This document shows positions 52,576 through 60,749 of a stretch of 64,000 nucleotides of DNA, piece after piece. The stretch's first letter is position 1. Each line of letters starts with the position of its first letter. The notes beneath the pieces are model-generated. The model was given only the letters and a program-made list of their open reading frames with translations, ran no database searches and had not been told where the DNA came from. Made by a program: the position numbers and the translations under genes. The stretch is from an uncultured Atopobiaceae bacterium (GTDB lineage Bacteria; Actinomycetota; Coriobacteriia; Coriobacteriales; Atopobiaceae), in NCBI GenBank assembly GCA_944321515.1, contig CALULO010000004.1, positions 147,334-211,333 on the forward strand. The letters are read 5' to 3'.

Positions 52576-52662
52576 TCAACAAGGCGTTTGCCGACGGACG
52601 GCGACGCCTGACGACTCGGCGTCACGTTCTTCTCGCCCCTACCGACGCCCGCCGGCCAGCCT

Positions 52663-52740
52663 GTGCGGCCCCTACGCCTGACAGGTCAGCGCGGTCAATC
52701 TCCGCCACGGCACCTTCGTGAAGTGCGGCCCCTACGCCTG
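52663..52740. repeat. 18-bp direct repeat at 60-bp spacing
   Basis: GTGCGGCCCCTACGCCTG occurs at 52663-52680 and 52723-52740. The second copy overlaps the last codons of the cytidylate-kinase-like gene (CTA at 52732-52734 is its stop), so the first may be a partial duplication of that gene end. Confidence 0.75.
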
Positions 52741-53424
52741 GCGAGCCAAGGCCTCGAGCTTGGCACGGTAGGCAGCCTCGATGATCTCGCAGCAGCCCTC
52801 ACGCCCGAAGGCCGCGCGGTCGACAACGAGGTTCTTGTGGTCGTGCAGGAGGCACTTGCCGGCCGAGTAGCGCTTGTAGAACAGCTCGCGCTCCCGCTGT
52901 CGCTGCCTGACGAGCCGCGCCCCCTTGGCCTTGGTGAGGCCGCGCTTGGCGCGCACGATCTCCACGCGGTCGTCGAAGGGCGCCGTGACGAGCACCGAGA
53001 CCAGGTTGGGGTTGCTGCGCAGGATGTACTCGGAGAGACGTCCCACGATGATGCAGCTGCGCGAGTTCCCGAGGTCGGTAATCACGCGCGCCACCGCGTC
53101 GAAGAGCTCGTCCGAGCGGGTGCGCGCGTCCACGCGGTCGGGCAGGAAGGCGCCCGCCTCGGCCGCCGGGCGCTCGTCGTAGGCGGCGAGGTCGTCGACG
53201 GTGGCGCCCCCGCGCAGCGCCGCGCGGACCAGGATCTCGTTGTCGTAGAGGGGGATGCCGAGGCGCACGGAGAGCATCTTGCCGATCTCGTGGCCCTCGG
53301 CGCCGAAGTCGCGCGCGATGGTGATGACCACGGGGTCGACGCGGGCGAGGCGGTCCTCCTCGGGAGGCTCCGTGGCAGCGGCGCCGACGCTCGTCACCTC
53401 GCTGGCTGTTGGCTTACTGATCAT
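52732..53424 (-). CDS. Cytidylate kinase-like family protein
   Basis: A 230-residue P-loop NTPase of the Cytidylate_kin2 group. VITIARDFGAEGHEIGKMLSVRL near residue 33 is the modified P-loop of this group (GAEGHEI in place of GxxGxGK[ST]), followed by PLYDNEILVRA and, near residue 122, CIIVGRLSEYIL. The C-terminal part (KRYSAGKC) is basic. The substrate is not established; these proteins are distinct from essential Cmk. It stands alone after sdaA and before the ABC transporter. Confidence 0.8.
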   Translation of the reverse strand: MISKPTASEVTSVGAAATEPPEEDRLARVDPVVITIARDFGAEGHEIGKMLSVRLGIPLYDNEILVRAALRGGATVDDLAAYDERPAAEAGAFLPDRVDARTRSDELFDAVARVITDLGNSRSCIIVGRLSEYILRSNPNLVSVLVTAPFDDRVEIVRAKRGLTKAKGARLVRQRQRERELFYKRYSAGKCLLHDHKNLVVDRAAFGREGCCEIIEAAYRAKLEALARQA

Positions 53425-53547
53425 GGGTCCTCCCTACTTGAGTCGAGTTGGGCAACAGGTGCGCGGGGCGGTGCGCCGGGCATGGGCAAGCGCCCCCCGG
53501 GCCGTCAGGCGGGCGAACCGGGGCGCACCGCCGGCGTCAGGCCCGTC

Positions 53548-54195
53548 CTACGCCGCCACCAGCCGCCGCTGGTAGGCGCGCACTATAAGCGAGATGCCGA
53601 AGTTCAGCGCGAAGTACAGCAGGAACACGAATCCGTAGAGCAGCAGCACCTGGTTAAGGTTGGTGGTGTAGCCCATCACGACCTTGGCCGAGAACATGAA
53701 CTCGGCGACGTTGATGCCGGCGAGGTACGAGGAGTCCTTGATGACCGTGGTGCACTGGCTGAAGAGCGCCGGGATGATGGTCCTGAACGTCTGCGGCAGG
53801 ATGACGTAGCGCATCGTCGAGAAGAACCCGAAGCCCTGGCTCTGCGCCGCCTCGAACTGGCTCTTGGGAATCGAGTTGAAGCCGCCTCGGACGATCTCGG
53901 CGATGACCGCCGAGGTGAAGATGGTGAACGCCAGCACGGAGACGAAGACGTCCGAGCCTTTGACCGTGAAGTAGATGAAGAGGATCCAAAGCAGGTTGGG
54001 GGTGCAGCGGAAGAGCTCGATATACCCCGAGACGATCCAGCGGAAGATGCTGAGCCTCCCCCGGCAGAACTGCTTGACCATGGCTAGTACGGTGCCCAGC
54101 AGAATCGAGAACACGATGGCCAGGGCGGAGATCTCAAGCGTCTTGAGGAAGCCCGCCAGGATGAAGGTGACGTTGGCCTGGGTAAAGATCTCCAT
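53548..54195 (-). CDS. Amino-acid ABC transporter permease (GlnP type), second subunit
   Basis: A 215-residue permease with five helices. The ABC-contact loop is ARSQ-like: SIPKSQFEAAQSQGFGFFSTMRYVILPQ near residue 110, characteristic of HisM/GlnP permeases. It starts 4 bases after the other permease's stop and should form a heterodimer with it. It belongs to the four-gene import operon that begins at 56782. Confidence 0.92.
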   Translation of the reverse strand: MEIFTQANVTFILAGFLKTLEISALAIVFSILLGTVLAMVKQFCRGRLSIFRWIVSGYIELFRCTPNLLWILFIYFTVKGSDVFVSVLAFTIFTSAVIAEIVRGGFNSIPKSQFEAAQSQGFGFFSTMRYVILPQTFRTIIPALFSQCTTVIKDSSYLAGINVAEFMFSAKVVMGYTTNLNQVLLLYGFVFLLYFALNFGISLIVRAYQRRLVAA

Positions 54196-54199
54196 GAGT

Positions 54200-54946
54200 C
54201 TACGCCTCCTTCACGGGCTCGGGGGTGACTCCGGGAATGACCTTGGCGCGCGGCTTGCGCTTGGCCCGCTTCTCCAGGTACTGGACGAGCAGGGCCAGCG
54301 GGAAGCAGATGACGAAGTAGAGCACGCACGCCATGATGTAGCCCTGCAGGTACCCGTAGGTCGACACGAAGTTGTCGGCGTTGTACATGAGGTCGCCGCC
54401 GGCGATAAGCGCCAGGACCGACGTGTTCTTGACGAGGTTGAGGGTCTGGTTGCAGAGCGGGGGCAGAATCACCTTGAAGGTCTGCGGCAGGATGATGTAG
54501 AGGTAAGCCTGCGGACGTGAGAAGCCCTGGCTGCGGGCCGCCTCCATCTGCCCGCGCGGGACGCTCTCGATGCCAGTGCGGATGACCTCCGAGACATAGG
54601 CGGCGTGATAGAGGCCTACGCCCACCGCGCCGATCACGAACGACGAGATGCGCACCGGGCTCGGGGCGCCCGTGATCGCCTGGAGGACGCGCGGACCGGC
54701 CATGTAATAGAAGAAGACCTGCACGGGCAAGGGTGTGTTCTGGAAGAACTCAACGTATACGCGGCTCACGGCGCGCAGCACGCGCGAGCGCGTCGTCGAG
54801 AAAACGCCGAGGACCGTCCCCAGCACAAGCGATATGACCAGGCCAACGACAACCACCTGCAGCGTGAAGAGGAAGCCGTCCCAGAACGGCCCCATGCTGT
54901 CAAGCGTTATATTCCATCGCCGGGCGTCGAACAAGCCGTCGAGCAT
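54200..54946 (-). CDS. Amino-acid ABC transporter permease (GlnP type), first subunit
   Basis: A 248-residue permease of the HisM/GlnP family. The conserved cytoplasmic loop SVPRGQMEAARSQGFSRPQAYLYIILPQ near residue 130 contacts the ATPase. The C-terminus carries a basic tail (EKRAKRKPRAKVIPG). It is separated from the binding-protein gene by 154 bases with a strong hairpin, which would lower permease expression relative to the binding protein. Confidence 0.92.
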   Translation of the reverse strand: MLDGLFDARRWNITLDSMGPFWDGFLFTLQVVVVGLVISLVLGTVLGVFSTTRSRVLRAVSRVYVEFFQNTPLPVQVFFYYMAGPRVLQAITGAPSPVRISSFVIGAVGVGLYHAAYVSEVIRTGIESVPRGQMEAARSQGFSRPQAYLYIILPQTFKVILPPLCNQTLNLVKNTSVLALIAGGDLMYNADNFVSTYGYLQGYIMACVLYFVICFPLALLVQYLEKRAKRKPRAKVIPGVTPEPVKEA

Positions 54947-55047
54947 GCGTGCCCCTCCCGAATCACGTGTCCCCTACCTCGTCGCGGTCCCGCTGCCCCT
55001 GGCCCGGCCGAGCCGCCTGCTGGGCGTGGCCCGTAGCCGGGCGGGCA

Positions 55048-55082
55048 GGTCCCGGCCGGCGCAAGGGCGCCGGGCCGGGACC
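55048..55082 (-). terminator. Intercistronic hairpin after the binding-protein gene
   Basis: GGTCCCGGCC and GGCCGGGACC form a 10-bp stem, extended by GGCGC/GCGCC with one bulged base and a 3-base AAG loop. No T-run follows. It lies 19 bases after the binding-protein stop, a position typical of attenuators or 3'-protecting structures in ABC operons. Confidence 0.6.
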
Positions 55083-55100
55083 GCAACGCGCTGGAAAGCC

Positions 55101-55964
55101 TTACGCGCTGGCACCAAGCCAGGTCTGAATCTCCTCGTCCATCCAGCCGTTGTCGAGAAGCTCGCTAACCGTGTCGTTCACGACGGAGGTGAGGTCGGAC
55201 CCCTTCTTCGTGGCGACGCCGTACTCCTGGGTTCCGAACTCAATCTCAGGCTGGACGAGCTCCTTGTTGTCGTTCATGTAGGTGTTGAGCGTGGAGCGGT
55301 CCATGGCGAAGGCGTCGACGTTGCCGGACTCGAGCGCCGAGTTAATCGACGGGTAGTCCGGGTACTCCTGGAAGGTCGGCGTGGCGCTGATCCCCTGGTC
55401 GGAGAGCATCTGGGTCACGGCATCCTTGGTCGTGGAGCCCTGGGAGACGCCGATGATCTTGCCGTCGAGATCTTCCATGGAGGCGATGCCGGAGCTCTTC
55501 ATGACCATGATGCCCACCGAGTCGGTGCGGTAGGGGGTCGAGAAGTCGTAGTCCTCCTGACGCTCCGGCGTGATGGTGTAGGTGGCGCAGATGATGTCGA
55601 GCGTGTCGTTGTCGATGAGCGGCCCGCGCGTCTTGGGCGTAACGGCCGTGAACTCGCAGAGGCCCTGCTCCTTGGCCTCGTCGTAGCTGACATCGAGCAC
55701 GGCGGCGGCAATCTGGTAGCAGAGGTCAATCTCCAGGCCCTCGTACTGGTTGGTCTCGGTGTTGAGGAAGCCGTAGCCCAGGACGTCCTGCTTGACGCCA
55801 CACTCGAGCTTGCCGCGCTCCTTGATGGTGGCGAGCTTGGAGCCGGAGTCGCCGCCATCACCGGAGCCAGAGCCGGAGTCGCTGCAACCAGCGAGACCGA
55901 GGCCGGCAACAGAGGCCAGGGCGCCGAAGGCGCCGACAAACTGGCGACGAGTCATGTCCTTCAT
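55101..55964 (-). CDS. Polar amino-acid ABC transporter substrate-binding lipoprotein
   Basis: A 287-residue binding protein of the SBP_bac_3 family. The signal peptide has twin arginines (TRRQFV at residues 5-10) and a lipobox GLAGC with Cys27, followed by a Ser/Gly/Asp-rich linker. GLEIDLCYQIAAAVL near residue 78 and TITPERQEDYDFSTPY near residue 132 are typical of glutamate/glutamine/cystine-type receptors. The ligand is not certain. It lies between the ATPase gene (upstream) and the permeases. Confidence 0.92.
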   Translation of the reverse strand: MKDMTRRQFVGAFGALASVAGLGLAGCSDSGSGSGDGGDSGSKLATIKERGKLECGVKQDVLGYGFLNTETNQYEGLEIDLCYQIAAAVLDVSYDEAKEQGLCEFTAVTPKTRGPLIDNDTLDIICATYTITPERQEDYDFSTPYRTDSVGIMVMKSSGIASMEDLDGKIIGVSQGSTTKDAVTQMLSDQGISATPTFQEYPDYPSINSALESGNVDAFAMDRSTLNTYMNDNKELVQPEIEFGTQEYGVATKKGSDLTSVVNDTVSELLDNGWMDEEIQTWLGASA

Positions 55965-56050
55965 GGTGATACCCCTTCCGTCGGTATCCGCTTGTCGCCC
56001 GCCCTGAAGCGGGCCCGCTCACCTGCCCCAGTGGGGCCGGGGATGCGCAG

Positions 56051-56782
56051 CTAGTGCAAGATCTTGTTGAGGAACTCCCGGCAGCGCGGGTTCTCGGGGT
56101 TCTCGAAGAAGTGCTCGGGCGTGCCCACCTCGAGGATGCGGCCGTCCTCCATAAAGACAACCCGGTCGGCCACCTGGCGCGCAAAGCCCATCTCGTGGGT
56201 CACGCAAATCATCGTGATGTTCTCCTGGGCAAGCTCAATCATGACGTCGAGGACCTCCTGGATCATCTCGGGGTCGAGGGCGGAGGTGGGCTCGTCAAAG
56301 AGGATGATCGGCTGCTTGGTCACGAGCGCTCGGGCAATGGCCACGCGCTGCTGCTGACCACCCGACAGGTTCTGCGGGTACTCGCCCGCCTTCTCGGCCA
56401 GGCCGACTCGCTTGAGCGCCGCCATGGCAGCCGCGGTGGCCTCCTCCTTGGACTTCTTCTGGAGCTTGATCGGCGCCAGCGTGAGGTTGCCGAGCACCGT
56501 CATGTTGGGATAGAGGTTGAACTGCTGGAACACCATCGAGGAGTACTTGCGCGTCATCTCCAGGTGGTTCTTTCGGGTAAGCTGGGTGCCGTCGATGGAG
56601 ACGGTACCCGACGTGGGCTCCTCGAGGAAGTTGACGCACCGGATGAGCGTGGACTTGCCTGACCCCGAGGGTCCGATGATGACGACCTTCTCGCCGGCGG
56701 CAACCGTGAGGTCAATGTCCTTGAGCACGTGCAAGTCCCCGAAGTACTTGTTGAGGCCCTTGATCTCAATCATGTCGGCCAT
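56051..56782 (-). CDS. glnQ: Amino-acid ABC transporter ATP-binding protein (GlnQ type)
   Basis: A 243-residue ABC ATPase: Walker A GPSGSGKST near residue 37, Q-loop MVFQQFNLYPNMTVL near residue 84, signature LSGGQQQRVAIARAL near residue 140, Walker B IILFDEPTSALDPEM near residue 160 and the switch histidine in VTHEMGF. It powers the adjacent permeases. First gene of the operon; GGGGAGG lies 9 bases before the ATG at 56782. Confidence 0.95.
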   Translation of the reverse strand: MADMIEIKGLNKYFGDLHVLKDIDLTVAAGEKVVIIGPSGSGKSTLIRCVNFLEEPTSGTVSIDGTQLTRKNHLEMTRKYSSMVFQQFNLYPNMTVLGNLTLAPIKLQKKSKEEATAAAMAALKRVGLAEKAGEYPQNLSGGQQQRVAIARALVTKQPIILFDEPTSALDPEMIQEVLDVMIELAQENITMICVTHEMGFARQVADRVVFMEDGRILEVGTPEHFFENPENPRCREFLNKILH

Positions 56783-56839
56783 GTGGCGTTACCTCCCCTT
56801 CGGCCGTGCGGGTATGTGCGCCAACGGCGCCCGCGGCGC

Positions 56840-56858
56840 GAGTAACACTTTGTTACTC
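56840..56858. promoter_or_regulatory. Palindromic operator candidate upstream of glnQ operon
   Basis: GAGTAACA (56840-56847), CTT, TGTTACTC (56851-56858) form a perfect 8-bp dyad in a short AT-rich stretch 58 bases upstream of the glnQ start. A TetR/GntR-size regulator could bind it; no regulator gene is adjacent. Confidence 0.45.
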
Positions 56859-57066
56859 TAGTTCATGACACATGTTCACGGTCATTCTTGATACCTGCGG
56901 GACACAAACCAACCTCAGTCGGAAATAAGAAACCTGCAGTGTAATTAGGTGGAAACTGCACGTTTACTGTTTCGACATCATTGCAAAGGGTGTGTGCGCT
57001 GGGCTCGGGCGGGGGCGGCCTGGGGGGCTGGGGCCATATGCGGCATAATGCGGCGCCTACGCAGGG

Positions 57067-57094
57067 TACGTACACTCGACCCGAAGGTTACGTA
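57067..57094. repeat. Inverted-orientation TACGTA repeat unit
   Basis: TACGTA at 57067-57072 and 57089-57094 are 22 bases apart. The sequence between them, ACTCGACCCGAAGG, is close to the reverse complement of the spacer in the array at 57181, so this is an imperfect inverted copy of that repeat. Confidence 0.65.
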
Positions 57095-57180
57095 CACTTC
57101 CGCGCTTCCCTCTTGCCAGCACACGAAACGTTTCCGCAGGTAGAACGCCTAATGGAAATCACATCAGACTGACAACTTCG

Positions 57181-57256
57181 TACGTACCCTTCAGACCGAG
57201 TGTACGTACCCTTCAGACCGAGTGTACGTACCCTTCAGACCGAGTGTACGTACCCC
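57181..57256. repeat. 22-bp tandem repeat, 3.4 copies
   Basis: Three identical 22-base units begin at 57181, 57203 and 57225, each TACGTACCC followed by TTCAGACCGAGTG, and a partial fourth (TACGTACCCC) begins at 57247. Every unit starts with the self-complementary hexamer TACGTA. Confidence 0.92.
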
Positions 57257-57298
57257 ACCGGAGTCGACTCATCGGAGGTGACAAGCGCAGTTCGAACA

Positions 57299-57332
57299 AC
57301 AAAAGGGTCGGAGCCCAAGAGCCCCGACCCTG
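57299..57332 (-). terminator. Rho-independent terminator of the tRNA cluster
   Basis: On the minus strand AGGGTCGGGGC, loop TCTTG, GGCTCCGACCCT and then TTTGTTG form a strong hairpin with T-run, 8 bases after the last tRNA-Glu. Confidence 0.8.
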
Positions 57333-57339
57333 TTACGTT

Positions 57340-57416
57340 TGGTAGCCCGTACCAGATTCGAACTGGTGATCTCCGCCTTGAGAGGGCGGCGTCCTGAACC
57401 GCTAGACGAACGGGCC
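57340..57416 (-). tRNA. tRNA-Glu (anticodon CTC), copy 2
   Basis: Minus-strand cloverleaf with 7-bp acceptor GGCCCGT/ACGGGCT, anticodon stem CCGCC/GGCGG around CTCTCAA (anticodon CTC), T-loop GTTCGAATC and encoded CCA. It is identical to the copy at 57420 and 3 bases downstream of it, so a recent tandem duplication is likely. Confidence 0.95.
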
Positions 57417-57419
57417 AAA

Positions 57420-57496
57420 TGGTAGCCCGTACCAGATTCGAACTGGTGATCTCCGCCTTGAGAGGGCGGCGTCCTGAACCGCTAGACGAACGGGCC
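57420..57496 (-). tRNA. tRNA-Glu (anticodon CTC), copy 1
   Basis: Identical in all 77 bases to the neighbouring tRNA-Glu, including the encoded CCA. Anticodon loop CTCTCAA gives CTC. It lies 24 bases downstream of tRNA-Gln in the same transcript. Confidence 0.95.
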
Positions 57497-57520
57497 ACAT
57501 ATGCGATTGTAAGAGGCAAA

Positions 57521-57594
57521 TGGCTGGGACTGAGAGAGTCGAACTCCCGTTGACGGAACCAGAATCCGCTGTCCTACCACTAGACGAAGTCCCA
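57521..57594 (-). tRNA. tRNA-Gln (anticodon CTG)
   Basis: Minus-strand cloverleaf with acceptor TGGGACT/AGTCCCA, anticodon stem GCGGA/TCCGT around TTCTGGT (anticodon CTG), T-arm GTTCGACTC and encoded CCA after discriminator G. First gene of the three-tRNA cluster. Confidence 0.93.
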
Positions 57595-57631
57595 ATTTGC
57601 CACTTCGCTGCGCTTCTCAGCGCGAGGAGAT

Positions 57632-57660
57632 ACTATACGGTATTCCGCTCGACCTTGCAA
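57632..57660 (-). promoter_or_regulatory. Promoter of the tRNA cluster
   Basis: On the minus strand TTGCAA (57660-57655), exactly 17 bases, then TATAGT (57637-57632), about 38 bases upstream of the first tRNA. This is one of the best sigma-A promoter matches in the window. Confidence 0.75.
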
Positions 57661-57793
57661 CCAAAAAATGTGGAGAAGTTTTGCGAAGGCGGGACAAGCC
57701 CCCGAGACGGCGAGAAGGGCTCAGGTGCGACACGCCATAACGGTGTCCCGCCAGCCCGCCGGCCCCTCCCGAAAGCGACCTCGAGACACTCCC

Positions 57794-59206
57794 CTACCAG
57801 CGCAGCCAGGCGAGAAGCACCTCGCGCTCGTTGGGCAGTTCGTCTTCCATGACGGCCTCGAGCAGCTGGGAGAGAACCATGCCGACGCCCGGCCCCGGCT
57901 CGATCCCACGCTCGCGAATCACGTCCGCGCCCGAGACGGCCAGGTCGCGCACGCGCCAGGCGCCGCCGGAGGCAAGCTCCTCGCGCAGGGCCACGGACAT
58001 CCGGTCCAGGTCCGCCGCGTAGCCCATGCACCCAGGCGCCTTGGCAACCGCGTCGGAGCGCTTGAGGTCCAAAAGCGCGAAGGCGAGCGGGCGGGCCTGC
58101 CCCGGCGCAAGCCGCTCGAGCTCGGCGAGCATTCGCCGCATGGAGCGCCGTGTCGGCGAGACCTCGAGGTCGTGAAGCCGCACGAGCGCCTCGGCGCCGC
58201 GCGTCACCTCGCCGGGCAGGGCCAGGCGACCCATCACGGCCCGCACCACGCGCGCGCCGGCCTCCGGGTGGCCGAAGAAGTGCCCGCGCCCAGAGACGTC
58301 CTCGCTCCAGCAGGCCGGCTTTGCCACGTCGTGCAGGAGCGCTGCCCACCTGAGGGTCTTGCCTGGTGCGCCGCCGGAGAACTCCTCCACCGCGGCGCAG
58401 ACGCGCGCCGTGTGCTCGAGCACGTCATGGGCGTGGTAGGGGCTCTTCTGGTCAAAGCCCTCCATGGGCCCGAGCTCCGGGACTGCGGCGGCCATCACGG
58501 CGAACTCGTTTCTGAGCGCCCACGCCACGCGCCCGGTAGCGAGGATGCCGTCCAGCTCCTGGCCGATCCTCTCGCTCGCTATGGCCGCGAGCCCACCCGC
58601 ACAGCGGCGGAGCGCCTCCTGCGTGGCCGGCTCGATGCGCGCGTCCAGGCGGCAGGCAAAGCGCACCGCGCGCAGCACGCGCAGCGCGTCCTCGCCGAAG
58701 CGCCGGTCAGGCTCCCCCACCGCACGGATGACGCGCGCAGCAAGGTCCTGCTCGCCGCCAAACGGGTCGAGCAGGCCGCGCTCGGGGTGGAAGGCCATGG
58801 CGTTGACCGTGAAGTCGCGGCGGGCCAGATCCTCGCGCACGTCGGTCACGAAGCGCACCTCGTCGGGGTGGCGTAGGTCCGAGTAGGCACCCTCCACGCG
58901 GTAGGTGGTGGTCTCCACGGGGCGCCCGTCAACCACGGCCGTGACCGTGCCGTGCGCCGTGCCCGTCTCGTGCACCTCCACGCCGGCGGCGCGCAGCACG
59001 CGCGCGGTCTCCTGCCAGGGGGCCGAGGTGGTCACGTCCACGTCGTGGCCCGCACGGCCGAGCAGCGCGTCGCGCACCCAGCCGCCGACGACCCATGCCT
59101 CATAGCCGGCAGCCTCAAGCGCGCCGAGCACCTGCCGCGCGTAGTCGGGAAGCTCGCGCGCCAGGCGCGCCACAGTCGCGGAGCCAGCGTCCGTGCGGAC
59201 GTCCAT
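57794..59206 (-). CDS. cca: CCA-adding tRNA nucleotidyltransferase
   Basis: A 470-residue class II CCA enzyme with HD domain. WVVGGWVRDALLGR near residue 40, the catalytic HDVDVTTSA near residue 54, RRDFTVNAMA near residue 127 and GEDALRVLRAVRFA near residue 162 are the nucleotidyltransferase core; the HD motif is in LLHDVAKP near residue 292. It repairs or adds the CCA end of tRNAs; both tRNA species here already encode CCA, so repair is the likely main task. GGGAGG lies 5 bases before ATG 59206. Confidence 0.93.
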   Translation of the reverse strand: MDVRTDAGSATVARLARELPDYARQVLGALEAAGYEAWVVGGWVRDALLGRAGHDVDVTTSAPWQETARVLRAAGVEVHETGTAHGTVTAVVDGRPVETTTYRVEGAYSDLRHPDEVRFVTDVREDLARRDFTVNAMAFHPERGLLDPFGGEQDLAARVIRAVGEPDRRFGEDALRVLRAVRFACRLDARIEPATQEALRRCAGGLAAIASERIGQELDGILATGRVAWALRNEFAVMAAAVPELGPMEGFDQKSPYHAHDVLEHTARVCAAVEEFSGGAPGKTLRWAALLHDVAKPACWSEDVSGRGHFFGHPEAGARVVRAVMGRLALPGEVTRGAEALVRLHDLEVSPTRRSMRRMLAELERLAPGQARPLAFALLDLKRSDAVAKAPGCMGYAADLDRMSVALREELASGGAWRVRDLAVSGADVIRERGIEPGPGVGMVLSQLLEAVMEDELPNEREVLLAWLRW

Positions 59207-59226
59207 GCGGGCCTCCCTTCCAGCAC

Positions 59227-59238
59227 GTTCTTCTCGCC
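59227..59238 (+). repeat. Recurring intergenic motif GTTCTTCTCGCC
   Basis: One of at least four exact intergenic copies in the window (also 39764-39775, 52626-52637, and in reverse at 50719-50730). It lies in the divergent gap between cca and pepC. Function unknown. Confidence 0.5.
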
Positions 59239-59381
59239 AGTTGCCCGATTCTAACATGCAGCGGGACGGCCGCCCGACGTGGGCAGGTGCCCGCGCGGCG
59301 GCACTCCTTACTCCAAACGCCTGTCTTAAGCGAGTGCTATCCTCAGACGCGGTCAACAAACCAACGAACAGGAGGTACCTC

Positions 59382-60740
59382 ATGGACGAGATGACGTCCG
59401 TCACCGCCGACGACCTCGCCGCCGCGCGCGCGGACTTCTTCGCCGAGCGCGCCAACGTCGTGGCCAAGAACGCGGTGAGCTCCAACGGCGTGCGCGCCGC
59501 CGCGCGCGTGCCGGAGGGCGTGGCCGCAAACGCCATGACCTTCGACGTGGAGGTCAGCCAGGGCAAGCGGTGCAACCAGCAGCGCTCCGGCCGCTGCTGG
59601 ATGTTTGCGAGCCTGAACACCATGCGCTACCGCACCATCAAGAAGTACAACCTCAAGACCTTCGAGCTCAGCCAGGCCTATCCCCTGTTCTGGGACAAGC
59701 TGGAGAAGAGCAACTGGTTCCTCGAGAACATCCTGGACACCCTTGACGAGCCGCTGGACGGCCGCCTCGTGAGCTACCTGCTGAGCGACCCCATCGGCGA
59801 CGGCGGGCAGTGGGACATGTTCAGGAGCCTCGTCAAGAAGTACGGCGTGGTGCCCAAGGAGGCCATGCCAGAGACCGCGTGCTCCAGGAGCACCGGGGAG
59901 ATGGACTCCTACCTCACCCGCTACCTCCGCGGTGCTGCCCGTCGCCTGCGCGAGAGCGCCCAGGCCGGCGTCAGCCGCGAGGACCTCGGCTCCATGAAGA
60001 AGGAGATGATGGGCGACGTCTACCACCTGCTGGTGACCTGCCTCGGCGAGCCGCCCGCCTCCTTCTCGGTCCGTCTGCGCGACAAGGACGACAAGCTCGT
60101 GCTCTCCGGCACCTTCACGCCGCAGGAGTTCTTCGCCGAGGCCGTCGGCATGAACGTCGACGACTACGTGAGCCTCATCTCCGCCCCCACCGCCGACAAG
60201 CCCTTCGGCCACGCCTACACGGTGAGCCGCCTGGGCAACGTGGTCGAGGACGGCGGCGTGCGCTACCTCAACCTCCCGATCGAGCGCCTCAAGGAGTGCG
60301 CGGTGGCGCAGCTGCGCGACGACCTGCCCGTCTGGTTCGGCTGCGACGTGGGCCAGAGCTACCTGCGCGAGGAGGGCATCATGGACACCTCCGCGCTGGA
60401 CGTGGACGGCCTGTTCGGCTTCCCCGTCGAGGGCTGCCTGGACCGCGCCGAGCGCCTGGACTACGGCGAGTCCCTCATGACCCACGCGATGGTCCTGGAG
60501 GGCGTGAACCTCGACGAGGCCGGCCACCCCACGCTCTGGAAGGTCGAGAACAGCTGGGGCGAGGACCACGGCCGCGACGGCTTCGACACCCTCTCCGACC
60601 CGTGGTTTGACGAGTACGTCTACCAGGTCGTGGTTGACAAGAAGTATCTGACGGACGCCGAGCGCGCCACCTACGAGACCGAGGAGGCCACCGTGCTGGC
60701 CCCGTGGGACCCGATGGGCTCGCTCGCCCGCACGCGCTAG
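59382..60740 (+). CDS. pepC: Aminopeptidase C (bleomycin hydrolase family), copy 1
   Basis: A 452-residue C1B cysteine peptidase. The catalytic cysteine lies in QRSGRCWMFAS near residue 70, the histidine in LMTHAMVLEG near residue 371 and the asparagine in VENSWGED near residue 392. It trims N-terminal residues from peptides in the cytoplasm. AGGAGG lies 7 bases before the ATG at 59382. The next pepC-like gene starts 9 bases after the stop. Confidence 0.95.
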   Translation: MDEMTSVTADDLAAARADFFAERANVVAKNAVSSNGVRAAARVPEGVAANAMTFDVEVSQGKRCNQQRSGRCWMFASLNTMRYRTIKKYNLKTFELSQAYPLFWDKLEKSNWFLENILDTLDEPLDGRLVSYLLSDPIGDGGQWDMFRSLVKKYGVVPKEAMPETACSRSTGEMDSYLTRYLRGAARRLRESAQAGVSREDLGSMKKEMMGDVYHLLVTCLGEPPASFSVRLRDKDDKLVLSGTFTPQEFFAEAVGMNVDDYVSLISAPTADKPFGHAYTVSRLGNVVEDGGVRYLNLPIERLKECAVAQLRDDLPVWFGCDVGQSYLREEGIMDTSALDVDGLFGFPVEGCLDRAERLDYGESLMTHAMVLEGVNLDEAGHPTLWKVENSWGEDHGRDGFDTLSDPWFDEYVYQVVVDKKYLTDAERATYETEEATVLAPWDPMGSLARTR

Positions 60741-60749
60741 GAGGGCAGC

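Larger units (their letters stand above)
56783..57339. other. Gene-free stretch between the ABC operon and the tRNA cluster
   Basis: 557 bases without a supportable gene. It contains an 8-3-8 dyad just upstream of glnQ, arrays of TACGTA-centred repeats in two orientations (57067-57094 and 57181-57256), and the terminator of the tRNA cluster near its right end. Confidence 0.55.

Noticed and set aside
57794..59623. 609-residue version of the CCA enzyme
   Set aside because: The extra N-terminal 139 codons run through the divergent pepC promoter and start, and the conserved domain begins right after the ATG at 59206.
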